Positions 30,700-41,176 of a stretch of 42,336 nt of DNA are shown here, one piece after another. Numbering within the stretch: position 1 is the stretch's first letter; the number at the start of each line of letters is the position of its first letter. Under the pieces are notes generated by a model. That model saw nothing but the letters and a program-made list of their open reading frames with translations, made no database searches and was not told the DNA's origin. Location of the stretch: assembly GCA_964618565.1 (NCBI GenBank), contig CAZUBA010000015.1, positions 1 to 42,336 on the forward strand, read 5' to 3'. This DNA comes from STC-113 sp964618565 (GTDB lineage: Bacteria > Patescibacteriota > Gracilibacteria > BD1-5 > UBA2023). The position numbers and the translations under genes are program-made.

Positions 30700-30728
30700 T
30701 TGTAATAAATATAAATTTATGTTATACT
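30700..30728 (+). promoter_or_regulatory. Promoter of the operon 30750-37923
   Basis: TTGTAA, 17 bases, TATACT, with the first ATG 22 bases downstream. Both boxes match consensus at four or five positions. Confidence 0.65.
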
Positions 30729-30749
30729 CATAAATAGAAAAATTATTTA

Positions 30750-31076
30750 ATGTCAGTAAAAATGTTTTTGAGTTCAATATTTAGAAAATATAAAGATAGA
30801 GAATATAGATTGATCCTTGTCAAGGATCTTATAGCAGGATTGGAAATCGACGATAACCAAAAAAGCTTATATCTCGATTCATTGGAGGTATTGGATAATA
30901 GCTCTCTAGAAAGATTCTACAATAAGTTGACTTCTGTTATTGAAATCATTGAAGAAGATGAGAATAAGATTTCTTTTCAAAAAAACAAGCTGGAGGCATA
31001 TAAAATAAATACCAGAGAAGAACAAGATAAAAAACAGGAACTTAATTCTTTTAATTTAATACTTGATAACATTTAA
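30750..31076 (+). CDS. Hypothetical small helical protein
   Basis: The protein has 108 residues with no membrane segment or signal. It is entirely helical in pattern and charged, with an N-terminal amphipathic helix (M-F-L-S-S-I-F-R-K-Y) and a C-terminal coiled coil. No TGA codon occurs in it, so it reads the same under both codes. It is the first gene of the operon behind a good promoter, and the next gene starts one base after its stop. I do not recognise a family. Confidence 0.72.
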   Translation: MSVKMFLSSIFRKYKDREYRLILVKDLIAGLEIDDNQKSLYLDSLEVLDNSSLERFYNKLTSVIEIIEEDENKISFQKNKLEAYKINTREEQDKKQELNSFNLILDNI

Positions 31077-31077
31077 T

Positions 31078-31278
31078 ATGGCTATATTGGAAAATAAGGA
31101 AAACCTTAAAAATATTGCTCCAGATGGACAAGAAAAATTAAAGGCACAAGAATTCGCAAAAGAAAATACTGCTTTTTTGGATGAATTTTTCAGAAGTTCC
31201 CTTCCTGCTGCTGAAAAAAGGACAATCGAATCAAAAACCAAAGATGACATATGAAGATTAAAACAGGAATTGGCTTAA
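31078..31278 (+). CDS. Hypothetical 66-residue protein
   Basis: This short acidic, Lys- and Glu-rich helical protein contains one TGA near its C-terminus (D-D-I-G-R-L-K-Q-E-L-A); under the standard code it would lose its last seven residues. It starts one base after the previous stop and is followed by 89 non-coding bases before the next gene. No family is recognised. The tight linkage makes it a likely real gene and perhaps a partner of the preceding one. Confidence 0.65.
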
Positions 31279-31367
31279 TTTCAAGATGATAAAATAAATA
31301 AACTTGATAATAAATTTATAATTAGTAATCTCTAAGCAGATATAAATATACAAAATAAAAATCATTT

Positions 31368-32732
31368 ATGGCTTTTTTTAAAGCAATTTGTGCAAAAAAT
31401 AATCAAAAGATAGAATTGGTTATCCAATTCGGTTCGATTGAAGAAGCACGTGAGAATTTACATAAACAATGATATTCGATAATCGAATTAAAAGAAACTT
31501 CCGGTAATATATTATGAGATACAGGGGTTTTTTATTTTGATATCTTAGTAGAGGGAAAAATAAAGACATGACAGATAAGTTCGAATGATATTTTCAAAGC
31601 ATACGTGAAACTGGTCGATAACTTGCATTATGATGTTGTTTATATATATGACCAACGAGAAAGGGATGAAAAAGAAAAGATAGTGATAACTCAAAAAATT
31701 AAAAACTCGTATGATATTTTCAAATGAACTAAAATTGAACAAGATAAGGCCCAGGTAGAAAAAAAAATAGAAGATAAGAAACAAGAACAAGTAAAGGCAC
31801 AAGGGGAAAATCTGCCCGAATTCTTAAAAAAAGAATTAAATTTTTATTATTCCCTGATTGACAGGGTATTAGAAAAGATAGATTATATCCTATTGAATTT
31901 CAGGCAAAATATTTCAGACGAAAAGAGGGAAAAACTAGGTGACCTATATAACAAGCTAAAACAAGTTAAAAATATAACAAATGTAACCAAACTTAAACTT
32001 ATTTGAGAAATTGCTCTTGTAAAGATTTGAGAATTACAGGTTGAAATGTTAGAAAATAATATTATTGACGATAAAAAAACAATTTTATGAGACACAAATA
32101 AACTTTTAAAATCTTTTTGATCTTCTAAACAGGTGATTTTAGCTGAAGATGATATAAAGCTAAAATTGAATAAAATATTAAATGAATTTATAGATAATTT
32201 TAAAGATTTTATAAAAACTACTTCCAAGAAAGAAAAGATAGATAAAAACTCTTGAAAATATTATGATATTTTGCGAGAAAAGAATATATACGAAAAAAAA
32301 TTAAAAGAGGTAAACAAAGATATTTCTAAAAACATATTTAATAAGGAAAACAAAAAAAGGCTTGAGTTGAAGAAGAAACTCATAAAACAAAATATAACCC
32401 TATTATGAAACCGAATAAATAATAAAAAAATATCTTACACAAAAACAATAAAAGGATTTAATTATTATAAGGAAGTTATAATATATCTGTTGCAAAAAAT
32501 AAGTGATACTATTATTTATTCACTGTTCATATATTCAGTATTTTTTGTTTTTTTAAATTTATTCATGCTTATTTCTAGCCGAAGCCTTGATATAAATTAT
32601 GATTTTCTCCTTTACATCTCACTTTTTGCCTTTCTTGGATTCTTACTTAAAATATCCAAAAATTTTATAATTCTTGCCTTTTCTTCAATTATTTATATAT
32701 TATTTTTTATATTTTTAATAATAAATTTTTAA
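31368..32732 (+). CDS. Membrane protein with GspF/PilC-like N-terminal module
   Basis: The protein has 454 residues. The first 45 (M-A-F-F-K-A-I-C-A-K-N-N, then S-I-E-E-A-R-E-N-L-H-K-Q-G-Y-S-I-I) resemble the N-terminal module of type IV pilus/type II secretion platform proteins PilC/GspF, in which a strand pair is followed by E-E-A-x-x-x-L-x-x-x-G. A second strand-helix unit follows (T-G-Q-I-S-S-N-D-I-F-K-A-Y). Residues 125-370 are a long Lys/Glu coiled coil. The C-terminus holds three hydrophobic helices (from about 372 onward). The platform domains of PilC are not present, so this is at most a distant relative. It is in an operon with a polytopic protein and comF. Confidence 0.68.
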
Positions 32733-32735
32733 TAA

Positions 32736-33932
32736 GTGTATATATTCTTTTTGCTTATTAATCTTATATTTTCAATTATTTTCTATATATTTTCCCAATA
32801 CATAGAAAGTATTTTTTTTCTGGTTGTCTGAATTGTAATGTTTTTTTATTTCAGCCCCTTGTATTTTTGAAAGCAATCCACGAAGCCATCCATATTGTCA
32901 AAGATGAAAATTTCTAAAGATTCGCTTAAAAAAACCATCCCATTATTTCAAAAAACAGCTTATCTCATAGCATTCTTGTTTTTTTATATCTCTCTCTATT
33001 GAATATCATATAGTTTCTGAGGAGAATTATTTCCTTACTTCATATTGATTTTAAGCCTGCTGCTGATTCTTCTGTTTTTCGTCTTCATCAAAAAACAGAA
33101 ACCAGTCATTAATCTTATCTACAGATCGAATTTCCTTGTTTTCTCATTTCTATATCTCATTCTTTTCACCAAAAAACTAGTTTATAATGAGCTCATAGAT
33201 AATATTTTTATTATAAATTCAAGCCTTTCGTTATTTTGACTTATAACGACAGTAATGCTTGATAATTTGATGAATAAGATAAAGAAATATTGATTTTATT
33301 CATATTTCTTAAGCTATTTGAATATATTTATCCTTTTTTATATAAGATATTATTTTAAGATACCTTACGAATTGCTTTTCAGTTATCTTTTTTTCATCCT
33401 TTGAGTTTTTTATTTTGAATTTATAAGCAAGATAAAGATATTCAAGAAATTCGAATTGAATTCAAAATATTATTGATTATTCCTTAATTATATTGTGAGT
33501 ATAATTGCTTTCACATTTCTTTTCTTATATTTCAATTTTTGGCATTTCGTCATACTTCTTTTCTGATGATTGATCTTTAATTATTCAGTGCATATCAGAT
33601 ATAAGAATTATATTTCTTTATGTGTAACCTTATTAAGTATAATTCTGCTTTACATTAAAAATTTCATACCTTTGAATCCTTCTGACTTTGTCATGTTTAT
33701 AATTATGATATACATACTGCCAGCCCTATTCGTATGATATAGCTATATATTTGAGAATAAGCATGAATATGATAATTATTTTATACATTTTTCAGCGCTA
33801 TTATTCAGTCTAGTTTCGATAATATCATATTTTATAATATCAAAAGACTTCCAAGTATTGCATATATCTATAATATTCCTGTTGCAATCAATTTTGCTTT
33901 TTAGCAGTTTCGCTAAATTAAAAGCAAAATAA
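32736..33932 (+). CDS. Polytopic membrane protein of unknown function
   Basis: The protein has 398 residues and is almost entirely hydrophobic, with roughly a dozen transmembrane helices separated by short basic loops (for example F-I-K-K-Q-K near 118). The reading frame is open from the preceding gene's stop; a GTG at 32736, directly after it, is the best start, while an ATG at 32904 would remove two helices. No conserved motif of transporters, flippases or polymerases is evident, although the helix count resembles O-antigen polymerase or bacterial YfhO-like families. The comF ATG follows one base after its stop. Confidence 0.72.
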
Positions 33933-33933
33933 T

Positions 33934-34563
33934 ATGTTTAAAACGATCTGGAAAATAATAGAGAATATTTTTTTATTGCCCGTAGAAGAAATAAGATACA
34001 AAAGGATTTTTTTGGATAAAACCCCTTATTATAAAGGAGAATTAAAAGAAATATATCTGGATAAAATTATTGTTGCCTGCGAATATGATGAAAACCTGCA
34101 AAAAGATCTGAAAGAATTTAAATATCACCGGAACAAGAGACCTATAGAGAAAATTATGGAAAATTATTCTAAATTATTTGATAAATTCCTTTCAAATTGC
34201 CCAAAAGATACTCTTGTCACTTGAATACCGTTATTTCCCCTTAATATTTTTTTGAGATGATATAACCAAACCTATCTCATATGAGAATCATTGGCGAATA
34301 AGAAATGATTGGAATTCAAAAAGCTTTTGATAAAAACAAAATTTACAAGGCCCCAAGCCAGATTGCCAAAGAACAAAAGAATTTTGAATTTAAAACATTG
34401 TTTTAAATTCAAATCTAAATATAATAATTCAATTGATTGAAAAACAATATTAATGATAGATGATGTAATATCTACCTGAACAACAGCAAATGAAGCTGCC
34501 AAAATATTGAAAGAATCGTGAGCCCGGGAAGTGGTAGGATTATTCCTAGCGACAGGCAGATAA
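33934..34563 (+). CDS. comF: ComF-family phosphoribosyltransferase-like protein
   Basis: The protein has 209 residues. The C-terminal half has the ComF/GntX pattern: P-L-F-P-L-N ... R-G-Y-N-Q-T near residue 105, R-P-Q-A-R-L (family Q-x-x-L/R-x-R-x-N) and the PRPP loop I-L-M-I-D-D-V-I-S-T-G-T-T near 170. The typical N-terminal zinc knuckle C-x-x-C is missing; the N-terminus instead has a short helix and Y-Y-K-G-E-L-K (family Y-x-G-x-x-R). ComF proteins assist DNA uptake in transformable bacteria. The gene occurs with uvrA downstream and comEC elsewhere in this window. Confidence 0.88.
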
Positions 34564-34584
34564 TTTAATTATAATTTTAAAAAA

Positions 34585-37428
34585 GTGTCAGAACTATTAG
34601 AAGTAAGAGGGGCTAAGACCCATAATCTTAAGAACGTATCAATAGATATACCCAAAAATAAGCTTGTCGTAGTAACCGGAGTTTCATGATCCGGCAAATC
34701 AAGCCTTGCATTTGACACTATTTATGCAGAATGACAGAGAAGATATCTAGAGAGTCTTTCTACATATGCCAGAATGATTATAAGCTCGATAAACGAAGAT
34801 ACTAAAGTCGATGAAATAAGATGATTGTCACCTACAATCAGCATAAATCAAAAGACCGTTACTTCCAATCCGAGGTCTACTGTATGAACAATAACTGAAA
34901 TATATGATTTTTATAGATTGCTATACGTACATATCGGAATCCAAAAATGTCCTAATCACCCTGAAATCATCCTCAAAAAAGACACTATAAAAGATGTTCT
35001 GGATTATATAGGAGAACTGCAGAACGATACGAAATATTATATTCTTTCTCCAATTTATAAAAAATTTGAGACTTTGCATGATTTTAAAAGAGAAATCTTA
35101 GAATCATGATTTATAAGATATATGATCGATGATAATGTATTTTCCATATGAGACGAAATTGATATAGAGATTACCGACAAATCGAAGCTGTATATTGTTG
35201 TAGATAGGCTTATAGCAAATAAAGAATCAGATAAAAACGAGAATACAGGGAGAAGGATAAAGGATTCTCTGGAAGTAGCTTATAAAGGCTGAAAATGACT
35301 TTTGCTTGTTTATGAGGTAGAAACTAAAAAATCAAAAATATTTTCTCAGGATGCGTTTTGCCCGATTTGCCATTATAAACTAGAAGACTTAAGCTTATCG
35401 AATTTTTCATTTAATTCTCATTACGGAGCCTGTCAGACATGTCATTGACTATGAATGCAAATAGCTTTTCTCGAGGATAATATAATAAACAGCAGGCTAT
35501 CCCTTAATGAATGAGCAATTTTACCTTGGAGCCAGCACAAATACTATCTCCAGATCTTAAATGCTGTTTGCGATAAGTATTCGATTGATTGCAATCTCCC
35601 ATATAATAAGCTAAATGAGAAAGAGAGGAAAATAGTACTTTATTGAGTCCCTGAAACATTTGATCTGGTTTATACTTTCGACGATGGGCAAAGTCATAAT
35701 TATAAGACGAAATATGAGTGAATAATACCCAATCTAGAGCGTAAATATAAGGAATCAGATGTCCAAAATGAAACTTCTCTCAAGAGGATTTCACAATATA
35801 TGACTGAAATTGTCTGTTCTGAATGCGGCTGACACAGACTTAAAAAAGAATATCTGAATGTATTTGTCTGAGACAAAAATATCGGAGAATTATCAAATTT
35901 AAATGTCAGGCAATCAATGGAATTTTTTGATAATTTAAAACTCACAGAAACCCAGAAATCGATATCTAAAAATATCTTAAAAAACATACGCGAAAGACTT
36001 TCATTTCTTGCTTGAGTAGGATTGGATTATATAACTGTGGCCAGAAGGGCAAACACTTTATCGTGATGAGAATCTCAGAGAATAAGGCTTGCCACTCAAA
36101 TCTGAACAAGATTGGAATGAATAATATACATCCTTGACGAACCTTCCATCGGGCTGCATCCAAGAGACAACAACATGCTTATAAACAATCTGAAAAAGCT
36201 TTCAGAAATATGAAACACTGTAATTGTTGTCGAACATGACGAGGATATAATGAGAGAATCCGATTATATAATAGATGTCTGACCTTGAGCTTGAATACAT
36301 GGCGGAGATATCATATTCAAATGAACGTTTGAAGAGATACTCAAAGACAAGAATTCTGAAACGTGAAAATATCTTTCAAATGAAAAAATAGTTACAATAG
36401 AGAAAAAAGATAGGAAGACCACTTGATACCTAGAAATAATCTGAGCAGAAGAAAATAATCTCAAGAATGTGAATGTAAAAATCCCCTTATGACTTTTGAA
36501 TGTTGTCACTTGAGTTTCCTGATCAGGCAAATCCAGCCTGATATTAGACATATTATCAAATCATCTTCTTAATTCTTTCTATTCTTCGATCCATCCTGTA
36601 TGAAAGGTTAAAGAAATAAGATGAGCCGAAAAGCTGGACAAAGTAATTATAATAGACCAATCGCCTATCTGAAGGACTCCGCATTCAAATGTAGCAACCT
36701 ATACTTGAGTGTTTACACACATAAGGGAAGTATTTTCAAAAAGCCAGGAAGCGGTAAAAAGATGATATTGACCATGAAGATTCAGTTTCAATACCAAATG
36801 ATGAAGATGTGAAATATGTGAGTGAAGCTGAGTCAAGAAGATAGAAATGCATTTCTTGCCAGATGTCTATGTCGAATGTGAGAATTGCCGAGGATCAAGA
36901 TACAATCAAGAGACTTTAGAGGTCAGATATAAATGAAAGACAATAGCAGAAGTATTGGATATGGATGTCGAGGAAGCTAGAGAATTCTTTTCGGCGCATC
37001 CGAAGATTTTTAAGATTATAGATGTGCTTTTCAGTGTCGGCTTGGGCTATATTAAGATATGACAGTCTGCTCCTACTCTTTCCGGCTGAGAATCACAGAG
37101 AATTAAATTGGCTTCTGAACTAGCGAAAAGATCGACGTCTAAGACAATATATATTCTTGATGAGCCTACTACATGACTGCATTTCAGCGATGTTCAAAAA
37201 CTGCTTAATATTCTTGATTCTCTCGTAGACAAGGGGAACACTGTACTTGTAATCGAGCATAATCTTGATTTGATCGCCAACGCAGATTATATTATAGACA
37301 TATGACCAGAATGATGAGACAGGTGAGGCGAGCTTATATATTCGGGTAAGCTAGATTGAATCATAAAAGAAAAAAGGTCTTTCACATGAGAGGCACTTAA
37401 GAAATATTGGGAACATAAGAAAATATAA
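34585..37428 (+). CDS. uvrA: Excinuclease ABC subunit A
   Basis: The protein has 947 residues (E. coli 940). Both ATPase halves are complete: Walker A G-V-S-G-S-G-K-S-S near 33 and again near 645, ABC signatures L-S-G-G-E-S-Q-R near 495 and 835, Walker B I-L-D-E-P-S-I-G-L-H and I-L-D-E-P-T-T-G-L-H. Zinc motifs C-P-I-C ... C-Q-T-C, C-S-E-C-G-G and C-E-I-C ... C-E-N-C are present. UvrA scans DNA for lesions and loads UvrB; Mfd in this window feeds into the same pathway. TGA encodes both glycines of the first LSGGE and several in Walker A. No ATG fits; GTG at 34585 is the likely start, 21 bases after comF. Confidence 0.97.
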
Positions 37429-37431
37429 ATC

Positions 37432-37923
37432 ATGAAATCATATATATACTGATGAAAATGAAGAATAGATTCAATTGTAAGAAGGGATAAGAAAGATTAT
37501 ATCATTGTTTTCGTTATCCTTTTCATTATAAAATTGGTATTCAGCATAGATTATCAATATGTTTATGATAATTGAATAAAGACATCTTGAACAATAACTG
37601 ACATAAGATACCCCTGGAGAACTTGAGCCAGAATCCAAATAAGATACAAAGCTGAAAATACTGTCTTTACCAATATAGCTAGAAGTGATATTTTTTATCC
37701 TGCTAAATACCCTAAAAACTATGGCATATGAGATAAGGTGGATATTTATTACCTAAAAGAAAACCCTAATGATTTCATAGTCTGAAAACCGGCTTTTCAT
37801 TTTTGATTGACTTATATATATTCTAATATAATCGATTGGATGATTTTTGGAGTTTTCATGTTATTTATATATTTCATTTTCAATCTGACAGTAAAAATAT
37901 TCAAATTAAATGAGACGTCATAA
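37432..37923 (+). CDS. DUF3592-like membrane protein
   Basis: The protein has 163 residues with two transmembrane helices (about 24-39 and 132-155) flanking an outer beta-rich domain. That domain shows the DUF3592 pattern: T-S-G-T-I-T-D-I-R-Y, then R-I-Q-I-R-Y, G-D-K-V-D-I-Y-Y-L-K-E-N-P and a closing strand. The function of this family is not known. The gene starts three bases after the uvrA stop, so it is the last gene of that operon; a new promoter follows it. Confidence 0.8.
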
Positions 37924-37985
37924 GGCTCCTAGTTTGGGATAAGACCTTATAAATGCCCATTAATCTTATACAGGCATATCATTCC

Positions 37986-38013
37986 TTTGACTTTATAAAT
38001 AAAAACATATACT
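37986..38013 (+). promoter_or_regulatory. Promoter of the DHH phosphoesterase - rluB pair
   Basis: TTTGACT and TATACT separated by 15-16 bases, 27 bases before the ATG. The spacing is slightly short, otherwise near consensus. Confidence 0.6.
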
Positions 38014-38040
38014 TGTCGAACTTTATGAAGCATATTAGAT

Positions 38041-39021
38041 ATGACCAAAATATATAACCAAATCCATGAGAAGATTAAGGAATCAAAAAACATTGCTTTA
38101 GTTTCGCATAAATTCCCTGATGGAGATACTCTTGGGAGTGTGACTGCATTGTATGAGATAATAATGACAAACTTTGATTCCAAGAATGTCGACATTGTCA
38201 ATTTGGATTGAGTCGCAGAAAAACTGTCTTTCCTTTCGAATAGCGAAAAAGTGATAAATAGATTTGATTATGAAAAGTATGATCTTTGCATTTTTCTTGA
38301 TATTGCTAATATTATTTTGGCATGATACGGAGAAAAGAAAGATTTTCCTGTCAAATGTTTGGTCAATATAGATCATCACGAATCAAACATATCATATTGA
38401 GATATCAACCTCATAGAAACGAATAAGCCCTCGACAACTGCGGTTCTTTATGATTATTTTGTTGTTATGGGCTACAAGATAAATAAAAATATAGCAACAT
38501 CGTTGTTGACCTGAATATACACTGACACTTGAGCTTTCATTTATTCAAATGTCAATCCTGAAACATTTAAAGCATCGGCAGAATTATTGGATTTATGAGG
38601 CAATATAAATATAATAACCTCAAATTTCTTCTTGAATAATACGTTTGCTTTTGTTAAACTATTGAAGCTGGTGATGAAAAGGTTGAAAATCAGCTGAGAT
38701 TGAGTCGGATTCAGCTATCTGAAAAAAGAGGATATATTAGAATCCGGTTGTAAATATGAAGAAATGGATTGAGTGGTATGGAGAATGAATATGCTTGATA
38801 ATGTAAAGTATGTATGTTTCCTTTATGAGAAAGGATGACTGGTCAAAGGTTCTCTCAGGACCACAAGAGATGATGTGGATCTTACGCAATATGCTAAGAC
38901 ATATAACTGATGATGACATAAGAAAGCCTGTGGCTTTACGCTAGAATGAAATATAGCCATTTCAGAATCGAATAAAATTTATGTCGATTGTATAGATAAT
39001 TCAATAATTAATTTTTACTAA
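38041..39021 (+). CDS. DHH/DHHA1 phosphoesterase (NrnA-like oligoribonuclease)
   Basis: The protein has 326 residues. The DHH domain shows S-H-K-F-P-D-G-D-T-L-G-S near residue 23 (metal-binding D-x-D), F-L-D-I-A-N near 85, N-I-D-H-H-E-S near 111 and T-G-I-Y-T-D-T-G-A-F near 159. The DHHA1 domain ends with N-G-G-G-H-K-K-A-C-G-F near 300, the RNA/nucleotide-binding signature. Such proteins degrade nanoRNAs and pAp or cyclic dinucleotide products; NrnA is the closest named type. The substrate cannot be told from sequence. Its stop codon overlaps the rluB start (TAATG), so the two are translationally coupled. Confidence 0.9.
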
Positions 39022-39740
39022 TGAAAGAAGATAATTCTTTAAGGCTTCAAAAATATCTCAGTCAAGCTGGGATATGCTCACGCAGGAAAGCTGAAGAATA
39101 TATTGCGGCATGACAAGTATTTGTCAATGGAGAAAAAGCTATAATCTGACAAAGCATTGACCCGGTAGCTGACAAGATCACACTTGGAAATAAAGTAGTC
39201 GAAGATAGTCAGGAGTATGTCTATTATAAGCTCAATAAACCATATTGAGTAGTTACAACTTGCCGACAAGATGGGGAATCTTCCATACTTGACGTTGTTG
39301 ACATTCCTGAAAGGGTTTTTCCAGTCTGAAGGCTTGATAAGAATACCACATGACTCATTTTGTTGACCAACGATTGAAGATTGAGCAATTATCTTATGCA
39401 TCCAAGATACGAGCATGAGAAAGAATATGTCGTACAGGTTTATTGAAAAATTGAAGATGAAGCTCTAAGAGAAATGTCAGGGTGAGTATTTATCCTATGA
39501 AAAAGGACTAGGGATGCTGAAATAAGCAGGCTGAATTCTTGAATGTTCTCTATAATACTAAAAGAATGAAAGAATAGGCAGATCCGCCGCATGGTAGAGA
39601 AGGTGGGACATGAAGTAAAGAAATTAAAACGTGTCAGGATTGAAAATATCTTACTTTGAAATCTGCAGGAATGACAATACGTCCATCTCAATAAGACAGA
39701 ACTTGATTGACTTAGCAAAAAGCTAGGCATTAAGCTTTAA
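39021..39740 (+). CDS. rluB: Pseudouridine synthase, RsuA/RluB family
   Basis: The protein has 239 residues. An S4 RNA-binding domain occupies the first 50 (R-L-Q-K-Y-L-S-Q-A-G-I-C-S-R-R-K-A-E). The catalytic domain has Y-K-L-N-K-P-Y-G-V-V-T near 72, the active-site motif G-R-L-D-K-N-T-T-G near 103 with its aspartate, K-E-Y-V-V-Q near 135 and E-G-K-N-R-Q-I-R-R-M near 187. It converts uridine to pseudouridine in rRNA; choice between RluB, RluE/F and RsuA specificity is by length and S4 presence only. A terminator follows. Confidence 0.92.
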
Positions 39741-39755
39741 ACTTTATAAGAAATT

Positions 39756-39798
39756 AAAAAAAAGCCTTGTAAACAAATATTTGTTGACGAGGCTTTTT
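39756..39798 (+). terminator. Terminator after rluB
   Basis: A long hairpin with outer stem AAAAAGCCTTGT / ACGAGGCTTTTT (one G-T pair) and an inner palindrome ACAAATATTTGT ends in a T run. Its 3' arm carries the -35 box of the next gene. Confidence 0.85.
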
Positions 39799-39812
39799 GA
39801 ATATGCTATATT
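39784..39812 (+). promoter_or_regulatory. Promoter of the M23 peptidase gene, overlapping the rluB terminator
   Basis: TTGACG, 17 bases, TATATT. The -35 lies within the terminator hairpin, so readthrough, folding and initiation may interfere. Confidence 0.68.
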
Positions 39813-39854
39813 ATTTTAAGTTTTAATTATTAAAGAAATCAACAACCAAATCAT

Positions 39855-39862
39855 AAAGGAGG
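39855..39862 (+). promoter_or_regulatory. Strong Shine-Dalgarno without a canonical start codon
   Basis: AAAGGAGG is the clearest ribosome binding site seen in the window. No ATG, GTG or TTG follows within 5-12 bases in the frame of the peptidase; the nearest in-frame candidate is ATA at 39876, and the first ATG is at 39918. Confidence 0.5.
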
Positions 39863-39917
39863 ATTACTATATCCTATAAACAATTTTTATATTTTTTATT
39901 TTCTATTTTTAATCCAT

Positions 39918-41075
39918 ATGTATCCATTAAAAACCAAATATCCTTATAATCCGGATAATCTTGCTTCAACATGAAATATTTATTCCACAGTATATCTCTG
40001 AAATTATATAACTTGAAATTTCGATGAATGAGCAGGAAGTCATCTTTGAGTTGATATAATTCCTCAAACCAAACATGATGATGTTGTTGCATGTCTTGAT
40101 TGAACCATTGATTTCGCTTGAACCAATGACTTCAATGGCAATTTTGTCATTATAAAACATATAAATGCTCCAGATCCTGATAATCTATGATCCGTAACAA
40201 CCCTTTTCAGCTGCCATCTTCATCTTTCTGAACTTAATGTGAAAACTTGAGACTCAGTAAAGGAAGGAAATATAATCTGAAAATCTTGAAATTCTGGAAA
40301 TTCCACCTGAGAGCATCTTCATTTCCAAATAGATACCTGAAATGCACCTTTTCATCCATATTGGCCTTTTAAATTATCAGAAGCAAACGCACTTTGATTA
40401 GGGTTTTTTGAAGCCGTCAACAAATGATTATGAATAGATAATGCTAAAAAATATTCAATAAACCCGCTTGTTTATCTTGATAAGGTTTCTGCACTGAAAT
40501 GAACTTTGCCAGTCATAAAAGTGAATCCGGTATTGGCCTTTTCATCACAAAGCAAATATTTTAAAGATGTGAGCGACAATGTGGAAGAGATTGATTATCT
40601 GGCTCAAAAATGAATAACCAAAGGAAATTCTTGATATTTCATGCCGAATGCTAATATAACCAGATGAGAGCTTCTGATTATGGCATTGAAGTTTGCTTGA
40701 ATAAATCCTGACTGAGACGGGAAGAGTTTTTCTGATGTATTGCCATGAGATTGATGCGAGTCATTTGTGAGAACTGCAACTTCCAGATGATTCATAGCAG
40801 GTTATTCTGATGGAACTTTCAGGCCAAATAATGCAATTAATAGAGCAGAAGCTGTAGCAATAGCGTTAAATGTGATAATCGGCAAGTCGAATATTCCAAC
40901 TGCCGCCGATACTCTTTATCAGGATGTAAAAACAGAAGAATGGTTCAGCAGATATACGAATTACGTATCAGAGAACTGACTTCTTGATTCAATCGGAAAG
41001 TTCTACCCCGCAGATAACATGAAAAGATCTGACTTTGCCGTGCTTCTTTATAATCTTAAAGATAAGATAAAATAA
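39918..41075 (+). CDS. M23 metallopeptidase with C-terminal SLH repeats
   Basis: The protein has 385 residues from the first ATG. Residues 38-140 are a LytM/M23 domain: G-S-H-L-G-V-D (zinc His and Asp), C-H-L-H-L-S-E near 101 and G-E-H-L-H-F-Q-I-D near 132 (catalytic and zinc His). From about residue 205 to the end are three S-layer homology repeats, e.g. Y-F-K-D-V-S-D-N, N-A-N-I-T-R-G-E and Y-S-D-G-T-F-R-P-N-N-A-I-N-R-A-E-A. M23 enzymes cut peptidoglycan cross-links, and SLH repeats tether proteins to cell-wall polymers. The true start is unsettled: the frame is open upstream, where a hydrophobic stretch (39876-39917, N-N-F-Y-I-F-Y-F-L-F-L-I) could be a signal peptide started from ATA, or a frameshift hides the ATG. 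Confidence 0.85.
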
Positions 41076-41094
41076 GCCATAAACAGCTTTAATG

Positions 41095-41128
41095 ATAGCC
41101 TGCTTCTTCAAGAAGAGGCTATTTTTTT
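41095..41128 (+). terminator. Terminator after the M23 peptidase gene
   Basis: ATAGCCT pairs with AGGCTAT around an inner CTTCTT/AAGAAG stem, followed by seven T residues. Confidence 0.85.
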
Positions 41129-41154
41129 GCTTTTTCAATATTTTTGCATAAGAT
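41127..41154 (+). promoter_or_regulatory. Candidate promoter of the glycosyltransferase gene
   Basis: TTGCTT at the end of the terminator T tract, 16 bases, TAAGAT, with the ATG 22 bases later. Both boxes are imperfect. Confidence 0.4.
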
Positions 41155-41176
41155 ATGCCCACTTAAAAATATTACT

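Noticed and set aside
39874..40092. Minus-strand open frame rich in His, Tyr and Lys
   Set aside because: It is antisense to the M23 peptidase domain, whose zinc motifs are clear on the plus strand.
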